Made by a program: the position numbers and the translations under genes
DNA from: Lasiosphaeris hirsuta
Taxonomy: Eukaryota; Ascomycota; Sordariomycetes; Sordariales; Lasiosphaeriaceae
Assembly: GCA_030549175.1 (NCBI GenBank)
Contig: JAUKUA010000004.1
Span: 4,464,001-4,528,000 of the forward strand
Length of the DNA stretch: 64,000 bases
Direction: 5' to 3'
Shown: positions 12,176 through 22,533 of the stretch, one piece after another
Layout: every line of letters begins with the position of its first letter
How positions within the stretch are numbered: position 1 is the stretch's first letter
The notes under the pieces: generated by a model
Databases searched by the model: none
What the model saw: only the letters and a program-made list of their open reading frames with translations
Told to the model about the DNA's origin: nothing

Positions 12176-14927
12176 TCACACTCCGCCGCCCATGAACGCA
12201 GCGAGGTCGTCGAGCTCGAGAAGCTGTCGCTCGAACGCCGCGCAGAGCTCAATCGCGGTCATGTCCACCTCGGGACCCGACGGGGGCACCGTGGGTGCGC
12301 CCGTGACTGAAACAGCGTCGGGCGAGTCCACCTTGGTATGCGGTCCGGGAGGGGGTGGGCTTGCGGTTGCCGGGGTCGATGCTCCGACAGATCCTCCATT
12401 GATGGTCGCGATGCCAGTTCGTCTCGGAGCGGGGGGCTCACTCTCTCTGCCCTCCACGCCGGCGGGAACGGGTCCCTGCGAGCCAGCCGGCTGAGCCTGG
12501 TCGTAATCCATGGCATCCGGGTTCGTGTCGGGCTGGCTCGCAGCGTCGTCCTTGACCGATGGTGAAGCGATATTGTTGAGCTTGCTCTCCTCACGCGAGT
12601 CAGGATCACGCTCACGGGTGCCGTTGTTCACCTCGCGCAGCACCTTGGACATGACGGACAGGTGCCGCTGCCAGGGAAGAACCAGCGGCCACGACTCCGA
12701 TCCCTCCTGGCAGAGGCGCAGACTGTCGCGGACGATGCCCGATGCCGACTCGGTCACATTGGAGGGCGCCAAGCCCTTGAGAGCCAGGTACGCCACGGTG
12801 GAACCCGCGGTGAAGGCCGAGAACAGCATGAAGATTGGGAAGCACAGGATGTTGTCCTTGTCGGCACCATGCTCGAGCGAAAGCAGAGAGTGGATGATGC
12901 TGTGCGACGCGGCGAAGATGCGGTCGACGGCCTGGACGTGGGTGTGGGGCGACATGCGCCAGGCCTCGAGGCTGAAGTTGTCGTCGGTAACGACCTGCAG
13001 GATCCGTCGGCGGTTCACAAAAATGGTGCCGCAGTTGAGCAGGCAGTGGATCATGGCGTACGTGTAGCCGCTGCCCATCGTGATGTGGAGGTTGATCTGG
13101 CCGGGCTTATCGGCGAAGTGCATGGGCAGCGACTGGCGGATCGCGTCAATCTCCTGCTCGAGCTCCAGGCACCGCTCCTCCGAAAAGGTCTCGAGGGTCG
13201 TGGTGGTCATCATCTCGACAACATTGCGCCAAGCCTTGGTTGCCAGCACGATGTGGCCAAACTCGCCAACTTCACCCAGGGCGCCAGTCTCGGTCATGTG
13301 CGAGGGTGCAACACCGCTCAGGGTACGCACAACGATGGGGCTGCCAAAGTGGTAGTTCATGTCGAGGCAGGGCAGGGCAACATCCTTGACGTCGTGCAGA
13401 GAGAGAGCCGGGTGACGGCCGGGGCTGCTGGTGAGGAAGCAGTCGAGAATGTAGATCAGCCAGAGGGTCCGGCGGAACGACTCGTCCTGGAGGAACTGGT
13501 CGGGATCGGGCTGCTGGTGATGGGTGTGGACGACACGGTACATCTGGGCCATTCGGGCGGCCTGTCCGAGGTAGATGTAGGCACGCACGGCGTTGCGGCA
13601 TCCCCACTCGTGGACGACGAGAAGGCACAGCGCCTGGATGTCGGCGAGGCTGGGCTGGTCCAAGGCTTGCATGATCAGATTGATAGTCTTGGTGGCGAAA
13701 TGCTCAGCTGCGGTGCTGCCGCCTCCGTGGCCGCCATACCGGCGGATCATGGCCGGGGAGTGCCTGCCATAGCTGTCAGAGTTAATCCAAGCAGATACAA
13801 AAAAAAAGAGGAATCGATTGGAGCCGAAGATCAGACGAAAACTTGGGCACGCTGTGAAAATAGGGGGTGGTTGCTCTGGAGATGTCTTACCGTGCTGCCG
13901 TAGTGAGGAGGGCATTGACCATGGTCGGATCCATTGCGCCATTCTTCAGCTGCTGAAGGAACGACGGCTTGTGAAAGGCGACGCAGGCGGGCAGCGTCTT
14001 GGAAATGACACGCTCGCATTCTTGCATCAACTCGGGGGTGAGCCTATGTGCAGTCTGTTAGTGACACGGCCGATGGTTGAGGTCAACAAAGAATCGCCGG
14101 AGTTTTGCTTATGCATCGCGACTTGTGGGAGTGCGGTCTTTTTGTTATGGATGCGTGATTGGCCGAGGGCCAGTTCGGCTGCTAAGGCACGGAGCGCGTG
14201 GGAGGAGCTCCGTTTGCAGATGGGGCGAAAGCCAAGAAACTCGGGATTGGGACGGGAAGTTGCGCACGGAGCAGGGGTGAAAATGAGTGGGCAGCTTGGG
14301 AAATGGAGGCCGGGCGGAGAAATATGGGGCGTGCCTGGTGCTCCGAGAGGCAGCGCTAGAAAATGCAGATTCGGCGGTTGGAGGGGGAACCCGGAGAGCG
14401 GCGGCGGGTGGCCAACGGCAACCCACCGCCCCAGCCAGGGCAAAGTGCGAAAAAAGCCGAAATGACGAAGGAACAAAAAAAAAAAAAAAAAAAAAAAAAA
14501 AAGAAGCAAACTGACGCGAAAACCACGCGACAACCACGTCGTTCGGCACGCGAATAGTTGATTGGAGATGGAGGGACAGGGCAGAGTAATAGATAGAGAG
14601 AATATCGTGTACTTACTTCTCGGCGGTGGATGAGACGTGACGCGACACATTTGAGGCGGGAGGTCCCTGGCGCTCGCCCGATGCACCCGAGACGGCTCGC
14701 TCGCTGGGCAGGGACTCGCGCGCCCGCTGCTGAACCCGGGCGGGCGAAACACCATGGCCGCCGTGGCTCATGGACTCGGAGGGGAGGTAGCACTCGTGCA
14801 TACCCTTGGCGCAGTTCTTGCAAGGCGCTCTGCCGTTCTCGTAGACGCATTTGGTCTTGCCCTTCCGGCAGCGCACACAGGCGCCGCCGGCACGAAGGGC
14901 GGTTGACCGGACCGCTGACGCCATCAT
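12176..14927 (-). CDS. Zn2Cys6 transcription factor with fungal-specific regulatory domain
   Basis: Three exons: 14927-14617, 14043-13891 and 13772-12176, giving 686 aa. The N-terminal binuclear zinc cluster has Cys at 17, 20, 27, 36, 39 and 46 (C-x2-C-x6-C-x8-C-x2-C-x6-C). The middle homology region follows, with typical segments such as ALCLLVVHEWG, AYIYLGQAARMAQMY and RRTLWLIYILDCF. The last 130 residues are Pro/Ser/Asp-rich and disordered, as expected of an activation region. The start gives MM and the cluster close to the N terminus. Intron 1 is 573 nt and contains a 28-base poly(T) in the sense direction. I do not recognise the target pathway. The JEN-type gene next door is downstream on the same strand, but there is no evidence that it is the target. 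Confidence 0.9.
14475..14502. repeat. 28-base poly(A)/poly(T) tract in an intron
   Basis: There are 28 A on the + strand, which is poly(T) in the sense strand of intron 1 of the Zn2Cys6 gene. Its length may be wrong in the consensus. Confidence 0.9.
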
Positions 14928-14989
14928 CCAATGGTGTGGTGGTGTGGATGGTGTGGCGCGTAGTGACCCGGAGTGCTGGATGGTTGTAA

Positions 14990-15185
14990 AGGTGTTGGGT
15001 GGTAAAGGTGTAAAGGCGAGAAGGCGAGAAGGCCAGGAGGCGAGAAGGCGAGAGAAGGCGAAAAGGCGAAAAGGCGAGAAGGCCAGAAGGCGGTCGAGAG
15101 GTTGAGAGGTGGGATGGTGGAAAGGTGGAAAGGTGGAAAGGTGAAAAGGTGGAAAGGTGGAAAGGCGGAAAGGTTGAAAGGGTGT
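14990..15185. repeat. purine-rich tandem repeats in the regulator's upstream leader
   Basis: There are two interlocked families on the + strand: AAGGCGAG-like units at about 15010-15090 and GGTGGAAA-like units at about 15105-15175. In the sense direction of the Zn2Cys6 gene this is a pyrimidine tract 60 to 260 nt upstream of the start codon. Confidence 0.85.
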
Positions 15186-15690
15186 AAATGGTAGGAGTGA
15201 GGGCGACGAGGATCGGCCGCGGAGCCAAGTCCTTAAAAGTAGCCGGCGCAACAGACTGCAAGGTCCGGAGCTGCGCCGAAGACTGGATGCGGGCTCTGGA
15301 TGGTTCAGGCCGGCGAAGGGCAAGGCAGTGATAAATCGGCTGAGGCAGGCAGTGAATGGCGGCACCGTGTGCTCGTCGGTGCGTTCGGTGCGGTGGACGA
15401 CTCGGTCGGGAAAAGGAAAGTAGGAGGAAGGAGAGGAAAGGCCAGGAAGGCCAGGATAGACGGGGGAGCGATGGGGTAAAAAGGCTCGGGCGGACCTTGG
15501 GAACCTCAGGAAGCGAGGGAAAGGGAGGCGGCGGCAGCGCTGAAGGGAAAATGGAGAGGCCACAATCGAGCGGGCGGATCGGCTGATGGTGCCGGGGTCT
15601 AAGGAAGACAAGACGGGGACGTGGGCCAGAGTGGATACTTTGAGGGAAGTCACCACCACCACCTGCACACCTCAAGAAACGGCACAGGAC

Positions 15691-15729
15691 CTCCAGGGCC
15701 TCCAGGGCCTCCAGCGCCTCCAGCGCTGC
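15691..15729. repeat. 9-bp tandem repeat (CTCCAGGGC)
   Basis: About four units of CTCCAGGGC/CTCCAGCGC follow each other without gaps. An open frame over it reads Leu-Gln-Gly repeats, but it has no other support as a gene. Confidence 0.85.
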
Positions 15730-17105
15730 CTTCAGCGCACCCGACCACAGCCGACACCCCCGATCGCACTGGGGCGACGCGGGCTGGGAGGGGCCACCAC
15801 CAGCCCGGCCCTCGGCAGGCAGGGAAACCATAAGCCCTCGCCGCCCACAAGGACCCAACAACTACCGACGAGGACGTGGACGGAGGAGGGTTTTATTTTC
15901 TATTATTCTAACTTTGTGGGTGTGCGTGCGTGCGCGCTTGTTTGCGGGCGAAGAGACAGTCAAGAGACCACGCTGCCCTCGGACCGGAATGCTCGCTCTC
16001 TCTCTCTCTCGGCTGACCACTACAAGGCAGCAGGAGCGATCGAAGTTTTATTTTGGGGCGCCCATGCCCCCGACACCGAGACACCGCGAGACTTCAGCAC
16101 AGGCACCCGGGCTCGAATCAGCCGCCGCTGATCGGCGCAGCACAACCTCACCGGCACACGCTTTCTCATTCGCGTCCAATGTACGGATACATAGACACAT
16201 ATCGGCGACGACAACGGTCATGATTGGGTTCCCATTCGTGCCATTCCCTTCTTGTTTCCTCTGGCTCTGGCCAGTGTTTCACTGTTGCAGCCTTGGACCA
16301 CTCGCTCCCCACGGCCGCGGCCGCTGCTAAATTGACCACTGGGCCCCCCTTCCGTCGGGTCGGTCTCGTACACCGGTCGGGCCTTGCATGCACGCCAGGC
16401 GCGGTGTCAGGGGATGAAGCGAACCGCCTCGGTGCAGCGTCGACTGAGGTGATGGCGGCTGCGGACCTGCGACACCAGAAAGGCTGCGACTGTTGGCGCT
16501 GTGCTGCCGTCCTCCCCCCCCCCCCCCCCGGTCGCCGCTGCTGCTGCCAGCGCTGCCGCCAGTCTTCAGGTCTGCGACCGCCGCCAGGGCTGACGCGGAA
16601 CGGATTGGATTACGGTGCACACATTTAGACATGTACAAATTTACACAGCGCACATACGAGCACCTTGCACCTCACAATTCGCAGGCCGGAGCTCATCTCC
16701 CGGGTGGTGAGGGGAAATGGCACAGGAACTGGTACTTGAGGCACGGCGCTTTTTCGTTTAGCTTCCGGGTTGCAGACGGATCTCCTGACGCACAAGTGGA
16801 CTCTTCAGTCCGGCGCGGCCGTAGTCTCGCCCCTCCCGTCGTCCACAACCCACAGCTCGTCAGCCTGCGTCACTGCTCGGCGTCATGGTCATGGTCATGG
16901 TCATGCCTGCCGCTGCTTGCCATTGCTATTCTTTTGGTTGGCGATGACTGTGTCTCTTTCTTCCCCCTCGCAGCCGCACTTCGCGGTTGCATTGAAGCCT
17001 TCCAGATCGCGAATGCAGAATCGGAGCCAGGCAGTCGCGTCTGGGCTGTGCAATCAACAAGAAACGGCACGACTCGCGTCGTCCCCATCGCCGACGGCAA
17101 GCCTA

Positions 17106-17171
17106 TGTGTGTGTGTGTGTGTGTGTGTGTGCCCCCAAAATCCAAAGCCTTACCTCCCCCCCCCCCCCCCC
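17106..17171. repeat. GT dinucleotide tract followed by a poly(C) tract
   Basis: An uninterrupted GT tract at 17106-17131 is followed, 25 bases later, by 16 C at 17156-17171. Confidence 0.95.
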
Positions 17172-19461
17172 TTCTCACTAAATGCAACGGGGCAGCGAGG
17201 GCTAGAGGCTGATGTGCCGCCCGAAGAGAATTTTACACGGATTGCTTGCAGCGACGGGTGAGTGGGTGTGTGCAACGGAGGGTGGAAACAAAGTGTGTGG
17301 AGTGGGTTCCATCTCACGGAGGGGCTTGAGCAACATCGGCATGCCGCCGCCCAAGCCTCGAGCTCCACAATTCCCGGGCCAAGGCAGGCATCCAACTCCG
17401 GTCCCAAAGCCAAAAGCTCGAACTCAATCAGGGCCTTCCAAGCTGCCCATTTGTCCGCCTCGTAGGCTGCGCATCTGCAATCGCGATGTCCTGTACGCTA
17501 GCTTGGGCCTGATTGAGGACGAAACGCGCCCGAGAAGGGAGGCCACCGTCACATGCGCGGTCGAGGCATTCGTCTCGAGTCGCCGCTTTCGGGCGGCACG
17601 AATGAAAAATCTCGGAACCACAGGCCCAAACAACACAACCGGAAAGAGAAGAAAAAAAAAATGATTCGAGCATGGATCGGGGCCTGGTGGGGTCGCCGGG
17701 TTCTCCACGGGCAGGCGGGCTACATCACCTCACCTTGTCTCGTGCTCGCGTTGTCATTCAAGTCCCAGTACCAATACGAACCAACGCCTCCGATGAAATA
17801 CAGTGCATACCGTCGATCCGCCAGGCGGGCTGTCACAGACCCTCTCTCCCCCATCGCTCTCACTCACGTCTCTCTCAACAAGTCGTCGCCGGCCGCACCG
17901 CAGCTGCGCCCCGCCCGCCCTCGCCCGTCCTGTTCTCGGGCAACAGGCTAAATCGCGGCGCTGGTATAATTTTATAGAGGCCGCCCTAGCTGGGTCTCAT
18001 TTACCCCAATCCCCCATGCCCATCCCCCATCATCCCCCCCATCGAAAAATCGCCCTGTCGCCCGTGGCTGATTCCGTTTCTGGCGCGGCCGTCGGCTGGT
18101 GGGCGCACCATCTCCCTGCCCGGACGCCCGCTCTGCCGCCGTTCCACGCCCCCTCAGGCCCACCCCTTTCCCAAGTCGCTTCCCCCTTCACCCCACACGG
18201 CACTGCCGAGATCTCAGCGCCATTCGCACCCGGCACGACAATTTAGCACAATGGGCAGCCGGTCTTTATCCTGAATGCGGGAGTCGCAACAGTCGCAGAA
18301 GCCGCCCCGCGGCCTCTGCTTTTACTTTCTCCCCTCGGTGAACCGCGTAGAGTGTCCAATCCGGACCCCCCACCCCGGGGGACCGACAAAGGGCGCGACA
18401 ATTGCTACTCGTATTTGCCGGGCCTTGTTTCGAAGAAAAATGGGGTTGTTGTCAGAAAGGATGGTCATAAGTCGCCGTTGAAGCCACCTAGTCTGACGCG
18501 TCCGAGGAGGAAGAGGCGGAGCGACGAGCCATCAGGCCACCAATCCGGGCAGGATAGACGGCTTGCACCACCGTCGGACGGGCCATGCTGCACCTCACCG
18601 TCCCCGGGGCTGGTGCTGCCTGCCAGCGTTGTGTGGAGAGAGGTATGACACGACATGCCCGACTCTCCCGTCTCTTCCGCCCAAGAGTACGGTGTGTGGT
18701 CGTCGCTCCTCGCAGCTCTCCCGGGCTCGTCCGCGGCCTGCCTGCATTTGCGCGCAAGGAAATCACGACAAGCTACCGCTATCCAACTGCCTAGGTCCTT
18801 GGCGCCGCGCCCAAACAGCGGTCCCGACGGGGCCGATCCTCCCTCCCTCGTGCAACCCCAGCAAATTCATGCCTCGGAGAACTTTCCAAGGAGCCGTGCC
18901 GGTCAGCTAGCGGCACGTCAGCTACTCGCATCGTGCCCCGGACCATCAACAGCGACCTCGTAGAGAGGACAGAGCAGCGGAAGGCAAGACGGGTAGCACA
19001 ATGGTGAAATGACATGCGCCAAGTGACTGGCTCGCCTGCGAGGCCGTTCGTCCAACAGTGAACTCGCCTTCCGCGTACTGGATCCCCCTCCCGGATCACG
19101 ATCGACCTCTCATGCTGTCGAGCGCCGAGATCCCGAAAAGGCAGGCTGCACAAGCCCAACAGGCGCGAAGCCGAGACGGACTCGGCGCCTGTAGCTTCCG
19201 CCCCCCTTAGCCCGCACATAAGGTATGTACCTGCCGTACTTACGCTACGTCGCTTGCCACCGTCGCGTCGCCCCTCTCCCTCCCTCCTCCCCCCCCCCCC
19301 CCCTTTTCGCCCACCGCCTGCGACTTGCCCGTCCCAGTGCACAAAGGGGATAAAAATACGTTGCGGCAAGGAGGCGGCGCACCGGGCAGCACCCGGCATC
19401 GAGGCAACTACCGTATTCGAATACGAAGAGCAAAGTCGGAAAACACAAACGAGGTAAAAAT

Positions 19462-19488
19462 GTGCATTTTGTGCATTTTGTGCATTTC
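19462..19488. repeat. 9-bp direct triplicate (GTGCATTTT)
   Basis: Three head-to-tail copies, the last ending in C instead of T. Confidence 0.9.
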
Positions 19489-19678
19489 GCGTCCGTACGA
19501 GACGACGCCGTCCAATCCGGGATTCTGAGTTACGCAAACGCACGGTAAGTCGCCGCCCGGGCCTTTGCGGACTGCTTGTTCCCGTGAATGCTCCCCCGGG
19601 GGGAAGCAATTGAGGGCTGGGATCGTGCCGGGACCAACGGAACTCTATGCGTCGCAGGCCGCACCAAACTTTCCAGGT

Positions 19679-19787
19679 TGCCCCTCTTCCCTCCTCCTCC
19701 TCGTCCTCCTCCTCCTCCTCCTCGTCCTCCTCCTCGTCCTCCTCCTCGTCCTCCTCCTCCTCCTCCTCCTGTCCCCCCCCCCCCCCC
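19679..19787. repeat. CTC/CGT polypyrimidine tract ending in poly(C)
   Basis: About 90 bases of CTC triplets with regular CGTCCTCCT interruptions run into a 15-base poly(C) at 19773-19787. Confidence 0.95.
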
Positions 19788-20622
19788 TAAATCCGTAGAG
19801 AGCATTTTCCTCTCGGCTCAGACCCGCCTCAGCCCGTCGCAGGGACCCCCAAACAGCCGAAACGCTCCTGGCCTCCCGGCCCGCACGCACGCCAAGCGCC
19901 ACGCTGCCCATTCGACCATTTTTCTATCTGGGTCATCCGGCCATCCAGCAGTGGTGCATTCGTCACTATCTGGGGTGCCTCCGAGACTTTTTGTCTCGCG
20001 TGAGCGCAAACACACGGCCACGAAACGCTGTTGGCCAGGACGCGGGACCATTGTGCGGCGTCCCGGGCGGCAGGACAAGGGAGAAGAAGGGGGACCTAAC
20101 CTGGGGAGCGGATGAGGGGCGAGAGGGATTGGAAAGGCTTTGCGGGCTCCATTTTGTTGTTTTCACTCTCTTGGCTGTGCTGCTGCACCGTCATGCCCAT
20201 CACATCCCCTCGCGAGGCACAATACAGAAAACATAAAAACAGACAGCAGTGCCCCCATCCCGTCGCTCTAGGAGCCTTGCACCGTGAAAGAACAAGAAAA
20301 AAATCCCAACCCTTTGCGCCGAGTCCGCCGAAGGAGAAAAAAAAAAAAGAAAAAAGATTGCGCGGGCTCGGTCATGCAGACCGGTGCTGGAGCTGTGCTC
20401 CACGCTGACACGGCTCGGTGACGTAACGAGCATCGTCAGTACTTTTGGTGCCAATCATCACGGTTTGGCCCGGACCCGGGGCCCTGCTTTGCTTTTGCTT
20501 AGCAGCTCGAACCGTCCAAATTCTAGCATTGCTGGCTCTGACTCTCTTTTCTACAAAGATACCGAAACACGGTCGCGGCAACTTCCGAGCCAAGCCCCGG
20601 GGCCGTCGGCAATCTCGTTGGG

Positions 20623-20642
20623 CCCCCCCCCCCCCCCCCCCC
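20623..20642 (+). repeat. 20-base poly(C) tract
   Basis: Twenty consecutive C on the + strand, about 270 bases past the stop codon of the minus-strand isomerase gene. Confidence 0.95.
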
Positions 20643-20916
20643 TCCCTCAGCCCGCGAAAGCCAGCCAGCCCAGCCTAGCCCAGCCTATCCCTCGCGCGTC
20701 ACAGTCCTCTCCCCGCCTCCCCTCCCCCGCTGCCCCTTTCGGCATTCCACTTCCCACCTGACCCCGTCCTGTGAACCGCGTGAGACGTGAGACCAAATTG
20801 TGCTGGGTATGTTGCGTGGCTTTCGCATGCCAATGCTGCCAATGCTGCCAATGCTGCCAGTGCCACCATATGCCCCCCCCCCTTCCTCCACCGTCGTAGT
20901 GTATTCTGTTTGTAGC

Positions 20917-21774
20917 TTAGCTGGCACCCATCTTGACCTCAACACTGCCATCCGCCATTCCAAAGTAAGCTGCCACGGGCTTCTGCGCACCGCTAGCCAC
21001 CTGCAACCCGTTGCTGCCGTAGAACAAGCCAATCTCCGCGACGCCGGGGATCTTGATCAGGTGATCGGCTAGGGCATCCACGGTCCAGACGCCGCCGTCC
21101 CTGTTGCCGGCCTGGGTGCCGCCCGTGCCGTCCCGGGGGAGCAGCAGCGGGGCGAAGGGGGCGTCGATGATCCACATGCCGTTGTCCGTGACGATGGCGC
21201 CGGCCTTGCCGGGCAAGCCCGGGCGCACACGCGGGTTGAGCGAGCCAATGCGCTGGAGCTCAGCCAGCACGCGCGGCGCGGCCATGGGCAGCACCTCGAT
21301 GGGGATGCCCTTCTTCCAGCTGGTCCCGAGGCGCGGCGACTGCTTGCGGAAGTCGGCGACGCACACGAACTGGCGTGCGCTCGTGGCCACGATCTTCTCC
21401 TGCCACAGGCACGCGCCGCCGCCCTTGATCAGGTTCAGGTCGTCGTCGACCTCGTCGGCGCCGTCAAAGGCCACGTCGAGCTGCGCGCCCGCCGCCAGCT
21501 TGCTGATGGGCTGCAGCGCCAGCCCGGCCGCCTCGATCAGCTCCTCGGACTGCGCGCCCGTCGGGTAAAAGGTCATGGCGCGCGTGGCGTCGGCCCCCAG
21601 CGCCGCGATCGCCTCGACCACGTACACCACCGTGCTGCCCGACCCAATGCCCACGCGCGTGTACGCCGGCAGCAGGTGGTCCTGCACGGCCTGGTACGCC
21701 GCGCACCGCTTCGACGTCTCGATCAGCCGCGCTTGCTCCTCGGCCGGGATGGCTGCCGACTCGGACGTCGACAT
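20917..21774 (-). CDS. rki1: ribose-5-phosphate isomerase A
   Basis: Single exon, 285 aa. The enzyme interconverts ribose 5-phosphate and ribulose 5-phosphate in the non-oxidative pentose phosphate pathway (cytosol). Family motifs are all present in order: GIGSGSTV near residue 42 (phosphate loop), FYPTG, DVAFDGADEVD (catalytic Asp region), LIKGGGACLWQEKIV and a C-terminal G-V-EIGLF. The length is close to that of fungal homologues. A Gly-Asn-Arg-Asp insertion around GGTQAGNRDGG (about residue 225) is longer than in yeast. The start was chosen at MSTSES, because the in-frame extension upstream is low-complexity. A GTGTGC microsatellite sits about 50 bases upstream in the presumed leader. Confidence 0.95.
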   Translation of the reverse strand: MSTSESAAIPAEEQARLIETSKRCAAYQAVQDHLLPAYTRVGIGSGSTVVYVVEAIAALGADATRAMTFYPTGAQSEELIEAAGLALQPISKLAAGAQLDVAFDGADEVDDDLNLIKGGGACLWQEKIVATSARQFVCVADFRKQSPRLGTSWKKGIPIEVLPMAAPRVLAELQRIGSLNPRVRPGLPGKAGAIVTDNGMWIIDAPFAPLLLPRDGTGGTQAGNRDGGVWTVDALADHLIKIPGVAEIGLFYGSNGLQVASGAQKPVAAYFGMADGSVEVKMGAS

Positions 21775-22533
21775 GGCTGCTGTTCTACAGTCGGTTGCCG
21801 TGGATGATGAGGGGAGATGGATCGTGTGTGTGCGTGTGCGTGTGCGTGTGCGTGTGCGTGCAAGGGTAAGGGCGTTGCTGCGAGAGAGTTGGTGATGTCC
21901 TGCCCAGCTGCCGCCCTGCTTCGATTGGCCGAGGGGCGGGTGAGGGAAAAAAAGCTTGCTGGGTGGTGCTAACAGCGCAAGGTGGGGCCTGGTTGCGGTT
22001 GAGTTTCCGCTCATTCGTCCTGCTGCTGGTCGCCCGTTGTTGACTCTAGGGAGTGCTGCTTTGCAAATTTGCACTCCATTGCGGCATACATATCGATACA
22101 TCAACATACTCGAAAGATGCCCGCTCGGGGACTTAGTCAGGCCAGCTGACTGTGTTGCAATTATTGGGCGGAAGAAGAGAGATTAGGATGCATGCAGCTG
22201 CGTCAACATTTACAGCGAGATGCGCCCTGTGCAGGTGATCTCTGCCAAGTGGGAACGCACGGGTGAATGGGTTAGGGTTGGCAGTGAAGGGGAACCTTGG
22301 CCAACATCTCCTGACTTGCAACCTATCACGCAGGCGAATCACTCTCCGCCTGGTAGTTCGAGTTGCTCCTCTACATTCAAAATACCTAGGTAAGATGTTC
22401 TCGGTAGCAGTTGCACTCATCCAACTGCATATACATATATATACCTAAGACTCGCCCCTGTTCCTCCCTACTCAACCAAAAAGAACCGCACCCGAGTTCC
22501 AACGGCACAGAAAACAACACTCCTTCCAACAGA
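21775..22533. other. intergenic region with GTGTGC microsatellite
   Basis: It holds the promoter of the isomerase (minus strand) and the 3' flank of the permease. The only distinct element is the (GTGTGC)n tract at 21824-21861. No gene is visible. Confidence 0.6.

Larger units (their letters stand above)
14928..20916. other. six-kilobase region without a recognisable gene
   Basis: I read all frames and found no domain, no intron-joined conserved reading frame and no transposon. The region is C/T-rich on the + strand. It contains the purine/pyrimidine repeats at 14990-15185, a 9-bp repeat at 15691-15729, (GTCATG)4 at 16882-16905, a GT tract at 17106-17131, a 9-bp triplicate at 19462-19488, a CTC tract at 19679-19771 and five poly(C) tracts of 15 to 20 bases. 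It could hold the long promoter of the Zn2Cys6 gene, non-coding transcripts, or lineage-specific short genes that I cannot recognise. Confidence 0.5.

Noticed and set aside
18791..19609. 272-codon open frame on the - strand in the gene desert
   Set aside because: Low-complexity Arg/Gly-rich text, no domain, crosses a poly(C) tract.
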